Part shown: positions 22,943 through 34,935 of the stretch, in pieces
Layout: every line of letters starts with the position of its first letter
Position numbering within the stretch: position 1 is the stretch's first letter
Origin: Schizophyllum amplum
Taxonomy: Eukaryota; Basidiomycota; Agaricomycetes; Agaricales; Schizophyllaceae
Direction: 5' to 3'
Length of the DNA stretch: 64,000 nt
NCBI GenBank assembly: GCA_007026445.1
Contig: VDMD01000027.1
Coordinates: forward strand, 186,001-250,000
Translations under genes and position numbers: made by a program
Notes under the pieces: generated by a model
What the model saw: the letters and a program-made list of their open reading frames with translations, nothing else
What the model was told of the DNA's origin: nothing
The model's database searches: none

Positions 22943-25627
22943 ATGGCCCCAGAGGTGGCGAGCCTGGACTCTGTACTGCGGCTGATAACCGCCTCAAATA
23001 ACCCCGTCGCCCTACATCACTCGATCAAGGTGAGAGACGCGTCCAACTTGCACAATGAGAGCATGGGGAGGAGGGGCGGGGGACCAGCTGGCAATCATCA
23101 TCGACTGAAGCCGGGCGCATGGAATCCTTGAGGAGCTTGTCTATGGCTTGGCACATGCGTCTAGGATCAAGGAAACCTAGCGCGCTTAACGCGTGTATTC
23201 GGTGGCGAGGGATCGACTGAATGCAATGATGCTAACGGTCACGACAGAATGTGCTACCAAAGGATACGCGAGAGGCGATTCTGAGCAGCTCAACATCGGA
23301 TGGACGGGACCCATTAGCGCTGCTGGACGTGCGGCAACATACGCTGGGGATGCTCTGGATCATGTGCGTCGTCTGCTGCGCTATGAAGGACAATGCTGAC
23401 ATTCTGTGTCAATAGCACCGCGCGTCTGGTCACCGGAAATGTCTCCCCACTACCCCAGCACCCCTCATCCTCGACTTTTGCCAGCACTTTGAACAGGCGC
23501 AAGCGCGCGCCGCACCCGACCGCATCGCCATCCTCGCCAAGAACCTGCCAAAATACGGCTCCAGAACGGGCTTGGGGGTGCGTCAATCGCTATGCTGTGG
23601 ATGCCTGAACTAAAACCCCTCACAGGACCATGGTGTTTGAATCCGCTACGAACGCTCATCATGCGATATCCCATAGACCCCAGCCATCTCACACCCATCC
23701 ATCCGGTCTACATCTGGGCGAGTGCGCTGTACGACGTGTCGTGCTTGATCTGAACGTGCTCTTAGGCTGTCCACGAAGTTCGCAACCACGCACACGCGAA
23801 GGAGTTGCTGCTACACTATCCGATCACCGACCTCGATGCAGTACGTCCCCACCCATCGCTGCGCTGCATCATCTCACCAGCGCGCCTAGTCTGCGAAAGA
23901 GGAACTCAACGTGCAGGACTGCTTGATGTACGCCCATCTCGGTGCGTCCGCCGCGTCTCGGGGTAGTGACCGAAGGCTGATTCGCGCTCCAGCGGGCATG
24001 ACCATGTCCCTCCTCGCCCTCTCGCCACAAGACTCGTCAACGTCCGCAAAGACGCTCCTCGCCTCCGCACTATCCTACTACACGACATGTATCACACATC
24101 CAGGCAACGCGGTCAGCGCGATGCAGTTGGAGTCGCTCAAGGTACGTCTTCGCGCGCGATCGCTAGATCCCCCCACTCTGACTCTACCTCATCAGCACAT
24201 GCGCCTCGTCGAGTGCATTGGCTTTGGCGAAACGAGCTCGCTGCCCAAGTACACGAGCGCGGTGCTGCAGAAGATGTACAAGAACACACCGTATCACGCG
24301 TTTGTGGCCGCGTACCCGCAAGACCGCGAGCAGCTAAAGTCGGTGGGTGTTGACCGAAGGAGATGACGGAGCCGCAAGTCTCATGCTCATGCGTTGTTGC
24401 AGATCTTTGAGAAATACGCACCGAGCGCGAGGGAAAAGGGCATGTGGGCGGAGGTAAATACATTCGCGTTCGGTAGTTATGCCTCGCACGGGCATCTCGC
24501 ATCCTCCGAACACTGGCTCCCCCATACCCCCAACACCATCCCGCATGCTTTCAACATCACCTACGCATACGAACCAGCCGCTAACCCCTCCCTCCAGGAG
24601 AACACGCTGTCCCTAATGCACCTCGCCCTCGACGCGCAGCCCAAGTGGGCCCTGAAGCGGCTCACAGAGACCTACGTCACGCTCGGGCTCGCGGATATCG
24701 GGCGCGCGATCGGCGTGAAGGACGAGGGGGAAGTCCGTGCGCTGGTGTTGAGTATGGTGAGTTTTTTTTCTTGTTAGTTGTGGCGTGTTTGGGGGGGGGG
24801 TGGGGGGGGGGGGTGTGGGTAATGGGACGCGTGTGTGTTGGGGGATGCGGGTGGCTTGGGAGATGTGGGTGGGCTGGGGAATCTGGGCATTCGTGAGCGG
24901 CGTGAGGCATGTGGGCGGTGGGGATGCTGGTGTCATGATTTGAGCGTCCGTCGGCGCTGCTCCTCGCCGGATGCCTCTGGTAGTTGGACGTTGCTCAAAA
25001 TCGGACGTTGCTCAAAGTCAAACGCTGCTCATAGTAGGATACTAACCAATTCTTTGTCTAGATCGAATCCGAGGCGATCCACGCCACAATTGCCGGCTCG
25101 ACCGTGACCTTCGTGGACCCCGTACGGACGGTGTCCAAGGCACAGGTGCGTACGAGGAGCTACAGTGTGGCAGTGACGATGTCTACACGAGGGGATGATT
25201 TGCGGCGCCTACGCCGGGGGATCTACGATGTCTACGCGTGGGAATCTACGATGTCTACGCGGGGAAAGCTACGATGTCTGCGTGGAAGCTGACTCAACTA
25301 CAGATAGACGCAGTCCTGCGTGCGGCGCAGCAGCAGGGGAGCATCCTTGAGGGCGCGGACCGGCAGCTTGGCGCGAACAAGGACTTCTTGAGCAAGGTGA
25401 GTGGGCTGGTCTCTTATCTCGGCGGGTGCTCGACAACGTCGACCAGAATAGGGTGGAGAAAATGCTAACGTGCACACCAGGCTGTGCGGAACCGCCACGA
25501 CATGGATGACTTCGGAGGCGGCGCGTATGGAGGCGACGAAGATATCATGGGCGGGCCCATGCCAGAAATCGCCCGCGGCGAGGTCACGGCTGGGTTTGTG
25601 GACGATGGGATGTTCAGTGCGCAATGA
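22943..25627 (+). CDS. csn3: COP9 signalosome subunit 3 (PCI domain)
   Basis: A structural subunit of the COP9 signalosome, which removes NEDD8 from cullins and so tunes SCF-type ubiquitin ligases. Start MAPEVASLDSVLRLITASNN at 22943; intron; NVLPKDTREAILSSSTSDG and HTLGMLWI. Then LILDFCQHFEQAQARAAPD, KALLASALSYYTTCITHPG in register with AMQLESLK, and HMRLVECIGFGETSSLPKY. The PCI winged-helix part reads KWALKRLTETYVTLGLADIG, IESEAIHATIAGSTVTFVD and IDAVLRAAQQQGSILEGAD. The acidic tail ends MFSAQ at 25627. The block TYVTLGLADIGRAIG plus IESEAIHATI matches the end of CSN3 proteins. Two introns are enlarged, one with long G runs and one with a short minisatellite. A few exon joins need frame correction. 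Confidence 0.75.
24764..25061 (+). repeat. G-run-rich enlarged intron of CSN3
   Basis: The intron begins with GTGAGT followed by a T run and then G10-T-G12 at 24791-24813. Further GGG and GGGG tracts continue to about 24925. It ends TTTGTCTAG before the exon reading IESEAIHATI. It is about 300 bases against a local norm of 50. The G tracts lie on the coding strand, so the pre-mRNA could form a G-quadruplex. The exact run lengths may be unreliable in the assembly. Confidence 0.7.
25141..25305 (+). repeat. Short minisatellite in a CSN3 intron
   Basis: Three to four units of about 22 bases with the core CTACGATGTCTACGCG lie at roughly 25170-25285, inside a GT-AG intron that ends CAACTACAG. The last unit has drifted to GATGTCTGCGTGG. 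Confidence 0.75.
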
Positions 25628-26022
25628 TTGGGAGAGGTGCAGCCAGGAGAGCAACGGGATGGAAAGGCGGCATGTTATAGCGGGAAGATGCTTGGTGAGG
25701 CGATGACAGAGAGAGGAGCATGTGAGGAGGGAGGCATATATGTTATTGTCAATCACAGCCGCTTTGTTCGATGTATGTCGTTTGTAATGTAGACCTGATT
25801 ATACGTCCACGGGCGAAAGTGGCCATGTGAGGAAGAGACCATCCGACTCAGATGGGGAGAGGCGGCTGCATATAGCAGTAAGAGTGCTCTACCTTTTCAT
25901 GTTGGCTGCTCGTCAGCCCATTATGAACATTCAGTTTTATGCCATACTAAAATCTATCATATACTATTTGACAAGTTTTGTCATGGTGTACAGCTTTGTT
26001 CCAACGCCTCTGCCCCTCTTTT

Positions 26023-26733
26023 CTAGCTCTTGCCCCCCATATGCTCATTCAGTTTTAGTGACTGAAACCCAGATGAGTCCAAGAAGCTCGACATCTCTGC
26101 ACGGCGCCGATTCTCCATCAACCGCGCTGCCTCCGAAGGACGTGTCAACCACAGCTTGCAGTCTTGCTTGTGCACCTCCCAATCTTCCTTCTGGCACTGT
26201 AGCTGCCATTAGCGCAGCTACATGACATGCTGGAACGCTTCTCATACCGTCTGATTGCAGTATCGCGCGACCTTGCATCTCGAACACCTCTGCAGGCGGG
26301 GCTGCCCTGGCAGCTCGAAGGGCTTGTTCAGACCCACCACGCCGTCCCGCGAGCACCTCATGCACGCGTATGAGATCTCCGTCTCCTCTAGCGCAACCTC
26401 CACAATGGGGCCGTTCTGCAGCTCCGGTATGGGCATCTTGCGCAGCACGCCCAAGGCGATGAGCTGCGGGAGCATGCCCTCGTTCTCGGAATACGTCTTC
26501 ATGCAGAAGCACGGGTGGCGCGTCGCGGGGTTCGGCGGGGGGAATGGGAGGTCGTGCGATATCGTGCTGAGCATCATCGTAATCGCCTCCTGCTCGAGCG
26601 GGGACGCGTTGAAGTCATCGACCGGGGGCTTCGCGAGGACGAGCGCCCATCCGGTGTAGAAGTAGCCCAGGGCGACAGTCACGCGGTGAACCTTGGCGAC
26701 CACGACTTCAAAAGTACGGATATCGTTGCTCAT
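26023..26733 (-). CDS. MYND zinc-finger protein, type B copy 2 (MYND-4)
   Basis: Inverted paralogue of MYND-3 with the same architecture: exon 1 (26733-26248) is 486 bases and exon 2 (26196-26023) is 174 bases, exactly as in the other copy. It starts MSNDIRTFEVVVAKVHRVTV. It keeps the N-terminal domain (GYFYTGWALVLAKPPVDD, HPCFCMKTYSENEGML) and the finger (YACMRCSRDG, QRCSRCKVARYCNQT, then CQKEDWEVHKQDCKLW). It ends NEHMGGKS. No frame break or stop is seen. Differences from MYND-3 are mainly substitutions spread along the protein, so this is an old, maintained duplicate. Function unknown. Confidence 0.85.
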
Positions 26734-27450
26734 CGTTGGATGCAAGGGCCAGTGTCTCAGACGAGAATGCAGGAGGAAGAGCCTCGGAGCCGAACAACTT
26801 GGCCGGTCCGACGGCTGAGCACGTGACAGCTCGTGACCGTCTCGCGATGCGACTCCGTCGGCGATCTCCGCCCTTGCCACTGCCACTCATAAGGGTTGCA
26901 TAAGGGGACAAAGTTCAGGCTTCGCAGATCCGTCGCCGTCGGCCCAGCGTGACTCCAATATTATCCTTGCATCCTTGTCATCCTGTATCATCGACATCGA
27001 CACTTTCCGGACTCGACTTCTGTCTTACCAACTGCACCCGACATCGACAACCTCCGTGCCCATCCAGTCTCGCCATGTCTACGAGGCAGAATATTGCTTC
27101 AACTTTCTTTTCCACTCATCAGGCGAAGGGTGGAGGGATCCGAGAATGTGAGCGGCGGTCTACAGGTCAGTCCAACTTCAGCCGTGCCACAATGTCGCAA
27201 ACAAATTCACGTCGCAGCGTCATTGCAACAGACTGAGATACGGTGAGTTCGAGATTAGAGCACTATAAGTACGATATTAACACGGTTTATGTAAACTAGG
27301 GATACACCGATACAATCCACCCAGAGTCCCAGACTGGTAAGAGCAGGTAGTGGGTACTATGTCGTGCGTCCTTCAGCGTCCAAACAAGGTATCCGTAGTA
27401 GTTTACAACATCAAAGGAGCCCGTGCGATGTCCAACTAATCATGTAGGTA
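26734..27450. other. Intergenic between MYND-4 and the kinase
   Basis: A short frame with ATG at about 27075 reads STRQNIASTFFSTHQAKGGG and ends at 27236. It is not recognised. Nothing else stands out. Confidence 0.3.
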
Positions 27451-28862
27451 TCATAAATCGAATGAGATGTCCGTTGGGCTGGCGCTGTTCGTAACAGCCA
27501 TGCGCGCCGCCATTTCAGCCAAGTCTCCTACACCGTCCGCTAAGACAGCGTCTATCGACGGCAGCAAGAGGGGACGCGCGCCTCGCGCATCTGGGCTTGG
27601 CGGCGGATGCAGAGCCAGAGCCCGCTGAAGATTCAAAGGCGCAGCGTCCTCTCCGCGTCGCATTCGTTCCCAATTTCTGGCAAGTCAGTCGCAGCGCGCG
27701 CGGTTGGGTTGCGTACTTACATGCTCACAAAGAAGGGCTCGAGCTGAATCTCCGCCATCGCGGTCAATCGCTGGTTGGGCTGCTTTGCCAGCATCTGCGA
27801 AGTGCCGTCAGCATCGAGGCTATGGCGGCATGGACGACTTACCTTTCGTAGAAGCCGCATCGCACCATCGCTGACGTTCCCGCACCCAACAAAACTGAGC
27901 GGATTGTTCATAACCTGCAGATCCACCGGCTTATCGTCCGGCTTCGACAGACGCCAGGGCTCCTGGCTTTCGTCAGCACACACTCCTCAACGCGGTGTGA
28001 TGGCAAGAGAACTCACTCTCCCACACAACATAACGAACAGCGTCACTGCCGCCGCCCACAAGTCCACCGAGAACGAGACGGCCATCCCGAGGTACGTCTC
28101 TGGCGCGACGTATGCCGGCGTGCCGCAGCGCGTGCGCGCAGGTACCGCAGCTCGTCCTCGGACACCGGCTCATTCTCCGTGACCCACTCCGGCAGCGTCG
28201 CACGCTGAGCGGGGGCAGGCGGCGTCCCGAATGCCCGTGCCAGGCCAAAATCGCCAAGCACGAGGCGTCCCTGGGCGTCGAGGAAGATATTCGCGGGCTT
28301 GACGTCGCGGTGCACCAACACCGTGCGCGTGATTTCGTCGAGGGCGATAAGCTGGTGAGGCGTGAGCGTGTAGGACATATAATGGGGCGTGGGACTTACG
28401 ATTTGTGCCATAAAGAGCACAGCGGACTCGAGGGAGAGCTTACCGCCGTGGCAGCGTAGCTCTGCCTCGAGGTCTCTCTCGTAGAAGGGCTGCAGGTCGT
28501 GAGCGTGCTGGGTTTTACGTCACTGAGCAAGGGGCTCACCATGAGTAGATGGTATGATGTGGCGTCTTCCCAGAAAGCGAGAAGTGGCATGCTCCACCTT
28601 GCAGCGCGCAGTGTCTGCAGAATGTTGTGCTCGCGGAAGAGGCGTTCGGGTGCCGGTTGCCATCTTTCTGTACCTTCCTGACGACTTTGAGGGCGCGCGC
28701 ATCGTTGGAGTTTGCGTCTCGAACAAGGTATACCTTGCCGCTAGACCCAGAGCCCAGCTTTCTGAGGACCCGGAGATCCCTTCGCCGGACTTTGGGCAGC
28801 GGTTGTTCATCGACACACGGGTAGGGGGTGCATTCGGTGTGGTGTTGGTAGTCGAATATCAT
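27451..28862 (-). CDS. Serine/threonine protein kinase with enlarged activation segment
   Basis: Protein kinase fold read down the minus strand. Glycine loop and lysine strand: [20 protein letters not shown] and [13 protein letters not shown]. Helix C and hinge: [19 protein letters not shown] and [16 protein letters not shown]. Catalytic loop: [15 protein letters not shown]. Magnesium loop: [13 protein letters not shown]. An insert of about 30 residues follows, and then [20 protein letters not shown] and [15 protein letters not shown]. The end of the domain is [20 protein letters not shown] then, over an intron, [16 protein letters not shown] proline-rich tail ends ISFDL at 27451. All catalytic residues are seen. 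One-base frame breaks near 28650 and 28130 interrupt an otherwise clean protein. Substrate unknown; the start is tentative. Confidence 0.75.
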
Positions 28863-30117
28863 GCATGTTCGAGAAACACTGCGCAGGCGCTTCTCAGCAA
28901 TAAGACTAGGTGAGTGGCGCGTGTGACGTACCTCGATACACCCGTGTACCACAACATCGCAAGCGTAAGGAATCGTCACAGCGAGGTAAGGTTGACCAAA
29001 TTGGTGATTCCGGTGCACCGAAGGAGGAGTAGTTGATCAATGACGACGGACAGGGCGTCAGCCTTCAGGAACGTATGGGGAGCGCCATCTCGTCAGGCGA
29101 ATTTGGGTGGCGAGCGCGAGCCCCGCGCTTATGTACTCAAGCGAACACCGCGTCTAAGTTGAAGCGACAAAGGTTATACCTGAAGGCTTCACATGCGGTA
29201 ACATCGACGGGACAAGGGGTGATTGTACGCGGTAGGAAGCGATAAATCGAGGACGGGTATACAAAATAACAACGGACCTCGATGCAAAGGCTGCGGCTGC
29301 AAAAACCGGCGGAAGGAAATTGACCACGAAATGAGTTGAGCATACGTTGCGATAGCTTGACCTACCGCGATTTTGCATCCGGCTGTCCCTCGGACGCGTC
29401 GCAGGTACACCGAGATGCTGAAGGACTGCTCAAGGACGGCACTGAGGACCTACCAGCACCTTCTTTACAATTCAAAATTAGCCTCTGTCAATGAGGACTT
29501 AGAGCGACACTCAAGAATCCAAACGAGACGGGAGACAGGACGAACCTGCGAGAAGAGTCCGCGGCTGCCGTGCTTTATTTTGGCTTGTTGATGATCTCCG
29601 AGATGCCCGATCGGGTGCTTAGTAAGTAAAGGACAGCCATCGAGTGCACCCATACGCTGAGACGGCACCAAAAAGGCCATGCCAAAGCCTGCATGCGCCT
29701 TCATGAACTAATTTTCTCGGATCGTGGCAAAACATATTCAGCGAGGTCGGGATTAGCCATTGTGGGCGTCCGGATACAAATCACGTGCGCTGCTGCCTTT
29801 AGACGCCTCTCGTCGACCTTGTCTTTCAAGCTTTGGTCGCATTTGTGAGGAGTTCGTCTCTAATTCTGCCTTGACTGACGGATATGCATGTGTCTGAGAA
29901 GTGCAGCTGTCGGCCAGGTGCATGGACTCGACGCTTACGGCTGACCGCGACGTGACCGCGACGTCGAATGTGCAGCCACGCACGCGCTAGCTGAGACCGA
30001 AGTGCCAACGAAAGCACGTTTTGATCCTCGCGCCGTATGAAGAGCTCTTGTCTAGTAAGTGTACACCTGATCATTCCCCCACATATCCTCCCGGACTCGA
30101 GACGTGGATTAATCGCG
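28863..30117. other. Gene-poor stretch
   Basis: About 1.25 kb with no frame I recognise on either strand. It covers the kinase upstream region and the promoter of the phosphoesterase gene at 30118. Confidence 0.35.
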
Positions 30118-31865
30118 ATGCTTCAGATGAACCGGCTCGTCCTCTTCATCAGCGCGTTCGTCGTGTTATGCAACGGGACGCCAGTATGTCGAGGTATGTA
30201 CCTCATACTCACGGCTTATGGTTCTTGTCGATTGAACAATTTCAGGCGTCCTGGACCCGTATCCAAACAAGCCGAAGCTGACGTTCCGCGACGACGGTAC
30301 ATTCAAGATTACCCTCCTCTCTGACCTGCACTTCGGCGAGAATCCATGGGACGACTGGGGACCGGAGCAGGACGCGAACAGTACGAAGCTCATGCGCACT
30401 GTCTTGCCAGACGAGAACCCCGATTTTGCGTAAGGTTCCTTCATGCTTTTCTCGCTCGCCTGGTCGACTGAACAGGATACTCGCGTCCTTTCAGCGTTAT
30501 CAACGGCGACCTTATCACTGGCGAGAGTGCGTTGTGCACACATACCGACGACTGCGTGCGTGAGCGCTCATCGTCTTTGACAGACACATTCCGCGGAAAT
30601 TCCACCTCCCTGATCGACGAGATCGTCGGGCCACTGAACGAGCTGAAGATTACATTTGCTTCCTCGCATGGTGTAAGTAAGTGTCCCATGGAAAGATACC
30701 CGCAGAAAAACTCACGCGGTACGCAGAACCACGACAACCAAGTGAATATCACTCATTTGGAGGAGATCTTGCGCGAGCAGGCCGTGGCGCCGCTGAGTTA
30801 CACTCGTACGGCGCCGCCTGGCGTAGGCGGCGAACATGGTCCCGGAAACTACTGGGTGCCGGTCAGTTGAAATGGACTACTCACGATGAGGCGAGCTGAC
30901 GGGGCCCACAGATATACAAGAATCGCCATTGTGCGTCAGATCACCACAGGGACAGGACCAGTCGTCCGATTTTGACCCTACTTTACCAGCCCGGAATCCC
31001 TCTCTCGTCCTTTGATTCTTCGACTCGCGCAGTGCGTCCATTTTCTAGGCTCGCGCTGATACATGTACAGCGCTAAAGACTTGCCAGGCGGTGTTGACCA
31101 GAACGGGGATGCCATCCCCGATTGGGTCGATGAGTCAGTAGCGAAGTGGATCAAGATCGAAACCCAGCGCATGAACGCAGCCTGGGGTCCCTCAGAAAAG
31201 CGAGGCGCTCTGGCATTCGTGCATATTCCACCGTAAGCGTCGAGCACCGTGTCACAGAACGATGCTCTGATGGTGGCTAGTCATGTTGTTCAGGACCTGC
31301 GAGGTGGACTCGACAGTGCAAAGGAGCCTGGTCTGAATGGTGAGCTCCATCTATGGCGTTCAGTGTTTAGAAAAGAGATTGACTGGAACTTGTCTAAGCC
31401 GACGAGCTCGGTGCGGGCTCGAGTCAGGCGTCCGGTAGTGATTCTGTTTTCGGAAACGACCAGCCCTTCTGGGACGCTCTCACCGAGAATGTTCCTAACC
31501 TTCACGCCGTATTCTCGGGACACGGTTAGTGCTACATGCCCCCTATTCGTTACACATTCCTGGGCGTTAACGCTGAACGTTTTGACCAGACCACGGAAAT
31601 GAGTGGTGCTCAAGGGACAACTCGAAGGATGTAATTTTCTGTTTCTCCAAACACACAGGGTACGTCTGCAATCGCACAACCGATCTTCGAGTCAACAATT
31701 GATGTACGATATAGGTACGGTGGCTACGACCACGGCTGGGGGCACGGTGTACGCAACATTGTATTCTCATCCCCGTCTCCTACGACTGCTCCTGAGACGT
31801 GGATTCGGATGGAGGCCGGCGATGTCCACGCGCGCATCACCCTTGACGAGAACTATGGGCGCTGA
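30118..31865 (+). CDS. Secreted calcineurin-like metallophosphoesterase
   Basis: Two-metal phosphoesterase of the Dcr2/purple-acid-like group, probably secreted or vacuolar. The signal peptide is MNRLVLFISAFVVLCNGTP. The metal-binding blocks appear in order: FKITLLSDLHFGENPWDDW (D-x-H), VINGDLITGEN (GD), HG joined over an intron to NHDNQVNITHLEE (GNHD), ALAFVHIPP, and FSGHDHGNEWCS (GHDH, also assembled over an intron). The end reads TGYGGYDHGWGHGVRNIVF, then ITLDENYGR, with TGA at 31863-31865. Seven or eight short introns are present. The protein reads cleanly through the motifs. The phosphate substrate cannot be told from sequence. Confidence 0.85.
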
Positions 31866-32941
31866 CGGATTTCACCAAGGACTGAAATAACCAATGTTTT
31901 ACAGCTATATGACATGGCCTTTAGCACAACAAAGTATAGCGCCAGTCAGTCCGCCAAAGTCAATCTGAACTTGAACCTATCGTGGATCACGAGGATTGCA
32001 CGTGATTGACGTCAGACGACAATCCCGGATCCGACCGGGCCGCAGCTGCCATGTCCTTCTGCTCTCAACCGCCTTCAGAATCATCGTGCTCAGCTTGAAT
32101 TGTTCTGCTCTTAACTCTCCGGTCCGGGCTCTAGGTCAACTGCTCAAGAGACGCCTGACGTACGACAGGAAGCGCAGCTTGTCCTCGCAATGACTTGATT
32201 AAAGCCACATGCTCGAAGGCGCGAGAAGAAATTCTTGAGAAATTCTGATATTTAGGATGCATCAGGGATGGATCTCGGAGCCTGAATTGGCGCTGTTTAC
32301 ACTGTTCCCGCTCCGTATCCGAAGGCTTCTGATTACCTCATTACTCTGGCCCTCTGCTTCTCTCGTCAGAGATCCCTCACTGGTTGGACGGCATGGTGGT
32401 ACATCATGAACCGTAACCGACGCTCTCAAATCGCGTACGTTCACACGGGAGCTGTCACCGGCTCATCCCTTCGTATCTCTCTATAATTTACGACATCGCT
32501 TCTCTAGGATTCAATATCCAATCATATCCAATCGCGCAACAGTCTGCTCTTACACGCGACCCTCTCCCACGACTCGTCGCGCCAGTCTGCATGGCTCATG
32601 TGCCCTGACGACCATGCAGCCCTCTGGCTTCGGAACGCCGTATGTCAGGAGGAAAAGAAGGAAGAAAGGCAATTATAAGCTCGTTCTCGTTGCCAATCAT
32701 GCTGAAGAGATGAACTCCGGGCGCGTGAGCCAAGGGCATGTGAGTGCCGTCCACTAGAACTCAAAGGTTAACTTCGACGCGCGGGCTGCCAGCATGGGGG
32801 CACGCACACTGGGGGATGGGAAAATCGCTGCGGACCCGTCGTCAGGAACCGATGTTCGTCCGATTCTCATCCACGGCAGTCTTAAGCACGGCGGGGCCGA
32901 CTGCAAAGTAGCTATGCCCTTTTCGCCGCGCGGCTGCCACC
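31866..32941. other. Intergenic, no recognised gene
   Basis: About 1.1 kb between two plus-strand genes. I see no protein-like frame or repeat. Confidence 0.35.
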
Positions 32942-34264
32942 ATGACGCAGTGGAACGACGCGACGAAGTATATGCGCATTGTGAGTTTCTCTAACCATTG
33001 TATATGCGCTTGTCTGATTCAGTGGCTTATCTAGGCCGCATTCTCTTTCTTTGTATATGACTGGGCCCTGACGTTGCCGGGAGAGATCGGGCTTTGTACG
33101 TCTGCGTGGTCCTCGACCACACCTTTCCTGAAGCCAGACAGACCGACGACAGAGGGTTTGTCCACGCCCAAGCACCGCATGCATCCTCCTCGTCCTCGTT
33201 CGCGTGCGTTGTCTGTGACTTTATTTGTCTGTTCGGCTAACCAGGATATGCAGTACTTTGGCCTGATCGCACTCGTCTTCAACATGCTTGGATTCTTCGC
33301 GCATTTCTTCGACGACATCGACGGCAGTATCTGCCACGGGTTCTACCGTATCATGCCAGTGACCCAATGCCTCGCGTCTTGGGCTAGCCATGTCGTCTTC
33401 GTCCTCCGAACGTGCGCGATTCGCAGCAACCGCCGCGCATTCGTTGTCTCCCTATCTTTGCTTGCAGTGGTCGTGTGCGCCGTCGAGCTTGTTGCCCAGC
33501 TCTATTCCTTCTACCGATTCCGAGTTGGTACAACTGGCAACTGCCTCATCCAGTACGCCGAGAAACGCAACATCAGCTACGTTTACTACTTGGTGCGTAT
33601 ATGCCTTCGTTGTGAGATGCAGTGGGGACTAACAGCGCTCATAGGCATCCTGTGTCTTCGATGCAGTCATCCTCGTCTTGACATACCGAGGGCTCGTGCT
33701 CCGGTTCGCGAAGGAAGCACAATCGGAGCCCAACCGCGATTTCCAAGCCGTTCTTTGGAATTCGTCCCTCCTTTACTTCGTCGTCACTACCTTCTTTAAC
33801 GTCCTCAACCTCGGCTTCTATGCGGCATATAACAACAGCAACGCGACTATCATGGGGCCGATGGGCATCGCTATCACAAGCATGATGAGCGCCCGCGTTA
33901 GTGAGTAATATGCAGCATCTCAATAACATCGGCTCTGTCATCTGATGTTGATGTAGTCCTCAACTTACACGACTATGCGAACGAACGACGGGCGGAATAT
34001 CAGCTGAGTGGGGCGCGGGCGCATGCGTCGGGCCGCTGGCGCTCGCTGTCCTTCGGCAGCAGCAGTGTACCCATCACGCCTCTCAGTCCCGTCCACGAAA
34101 AGCTCTCGCACCACGACCCCGACGGCGATGCCGAGCACAACGCGGGGATTACCGTCATCCGAACCGTGCAGGTGTATCGGCACGGGGAGTCATACGATAG
34201 GCATATGGAGCATAACCGAGAGCGTTCATCGCCAGTGGCGGCAGACAGTTCATGGGCGCGTTGA
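32942..34264 (+). CDS. DUF6533-type seven-pass membrane protein
   Basis: Exon 1 starts MTQWNDATKYMRI at 32942. After an intron that contains a TATATGCG motif, the DUF6533 signature AAFSFFVYDWALTLPGEI follows. A long exon then gives YFGLIALVFNMLGFFAHFF, MPVTQCLASWASHVVFVLRT, FVVSLSLLAVVVCAVELVAQ and NISYVYYL. Next come SCVFDAVILVLTYRGLVLRF, LLYFVVTTFFNVLNLGFYAA, and MGIAITSMMSARV joined to ILNLHDYANERRAEYQLSG. A Ser/Pro-rich cytosolic tail ends WAR with TGA at 34262-34264. The family is widespread in basidiomycetes and has no assigned function. Confidence 0.8.
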
Positions 34265-34930
34265 CCCCGTCACCCCAGTGATACGTATCCTCCTTCCGTG
34301 TATGTATATGTCGATATGTCACAAGCTGAGTCCCTCTTGTATCAATATACCTGTATGAATCGCTCCGGTCTCTCGTGTGCCGCCTCCGTCTTTGGTGAGA
34401 CATCAAGGTCAAGCCCTGGCTCAGGTATGTCTCGGCAGATATCTGGCGGTATAAGTACGCTCACCCGAATATCCCAACTTCTGTGTATTCGAAGCCGTCT
34501 GCGCAACGTATGGTATCCCTCTGCCTACTATACTACCTGACCCTCATTCGTATTATCGAGGTCCGCTTCCATCCGCTGCTTTTCGTCGGATCAGACTTCA
34601 TAGTTCGGGACCAGCCTCTACCTTCATTGTAGAGTGGCAGGTAGTATCTTCATCTAGCTAATCATGCATATACCTGGCGGCCAAGCCCCGATTTCTCATG
34701 GTACGTATCGACGACTGACTGCCGCCTACGAGAGGCAAGTCATGATAACGATCCATTTCGTCAGGTCGCCTTAATTTATGCCTGGTCTGAAGGGTAAGTG
34801 CCTCGATGCAGGCCTACAGTCAGGCTCGGCGACGCGCATGTATGCTCGATGACCTGACAGGCTTATCGTGGATTTACCGATGCCTTCTAACGCCAATGTG
34901 GCGGCGCCGCACTTCTTACATATAGGCTGT
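34265..34930. other. Intergenic, no recognised gene
   Basis: No protein-like frame or repeat seen between the DUF6533 gene and the small membrane protein. Confidence 0.3.
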
Positions 34931-34935
34931 CTTAC

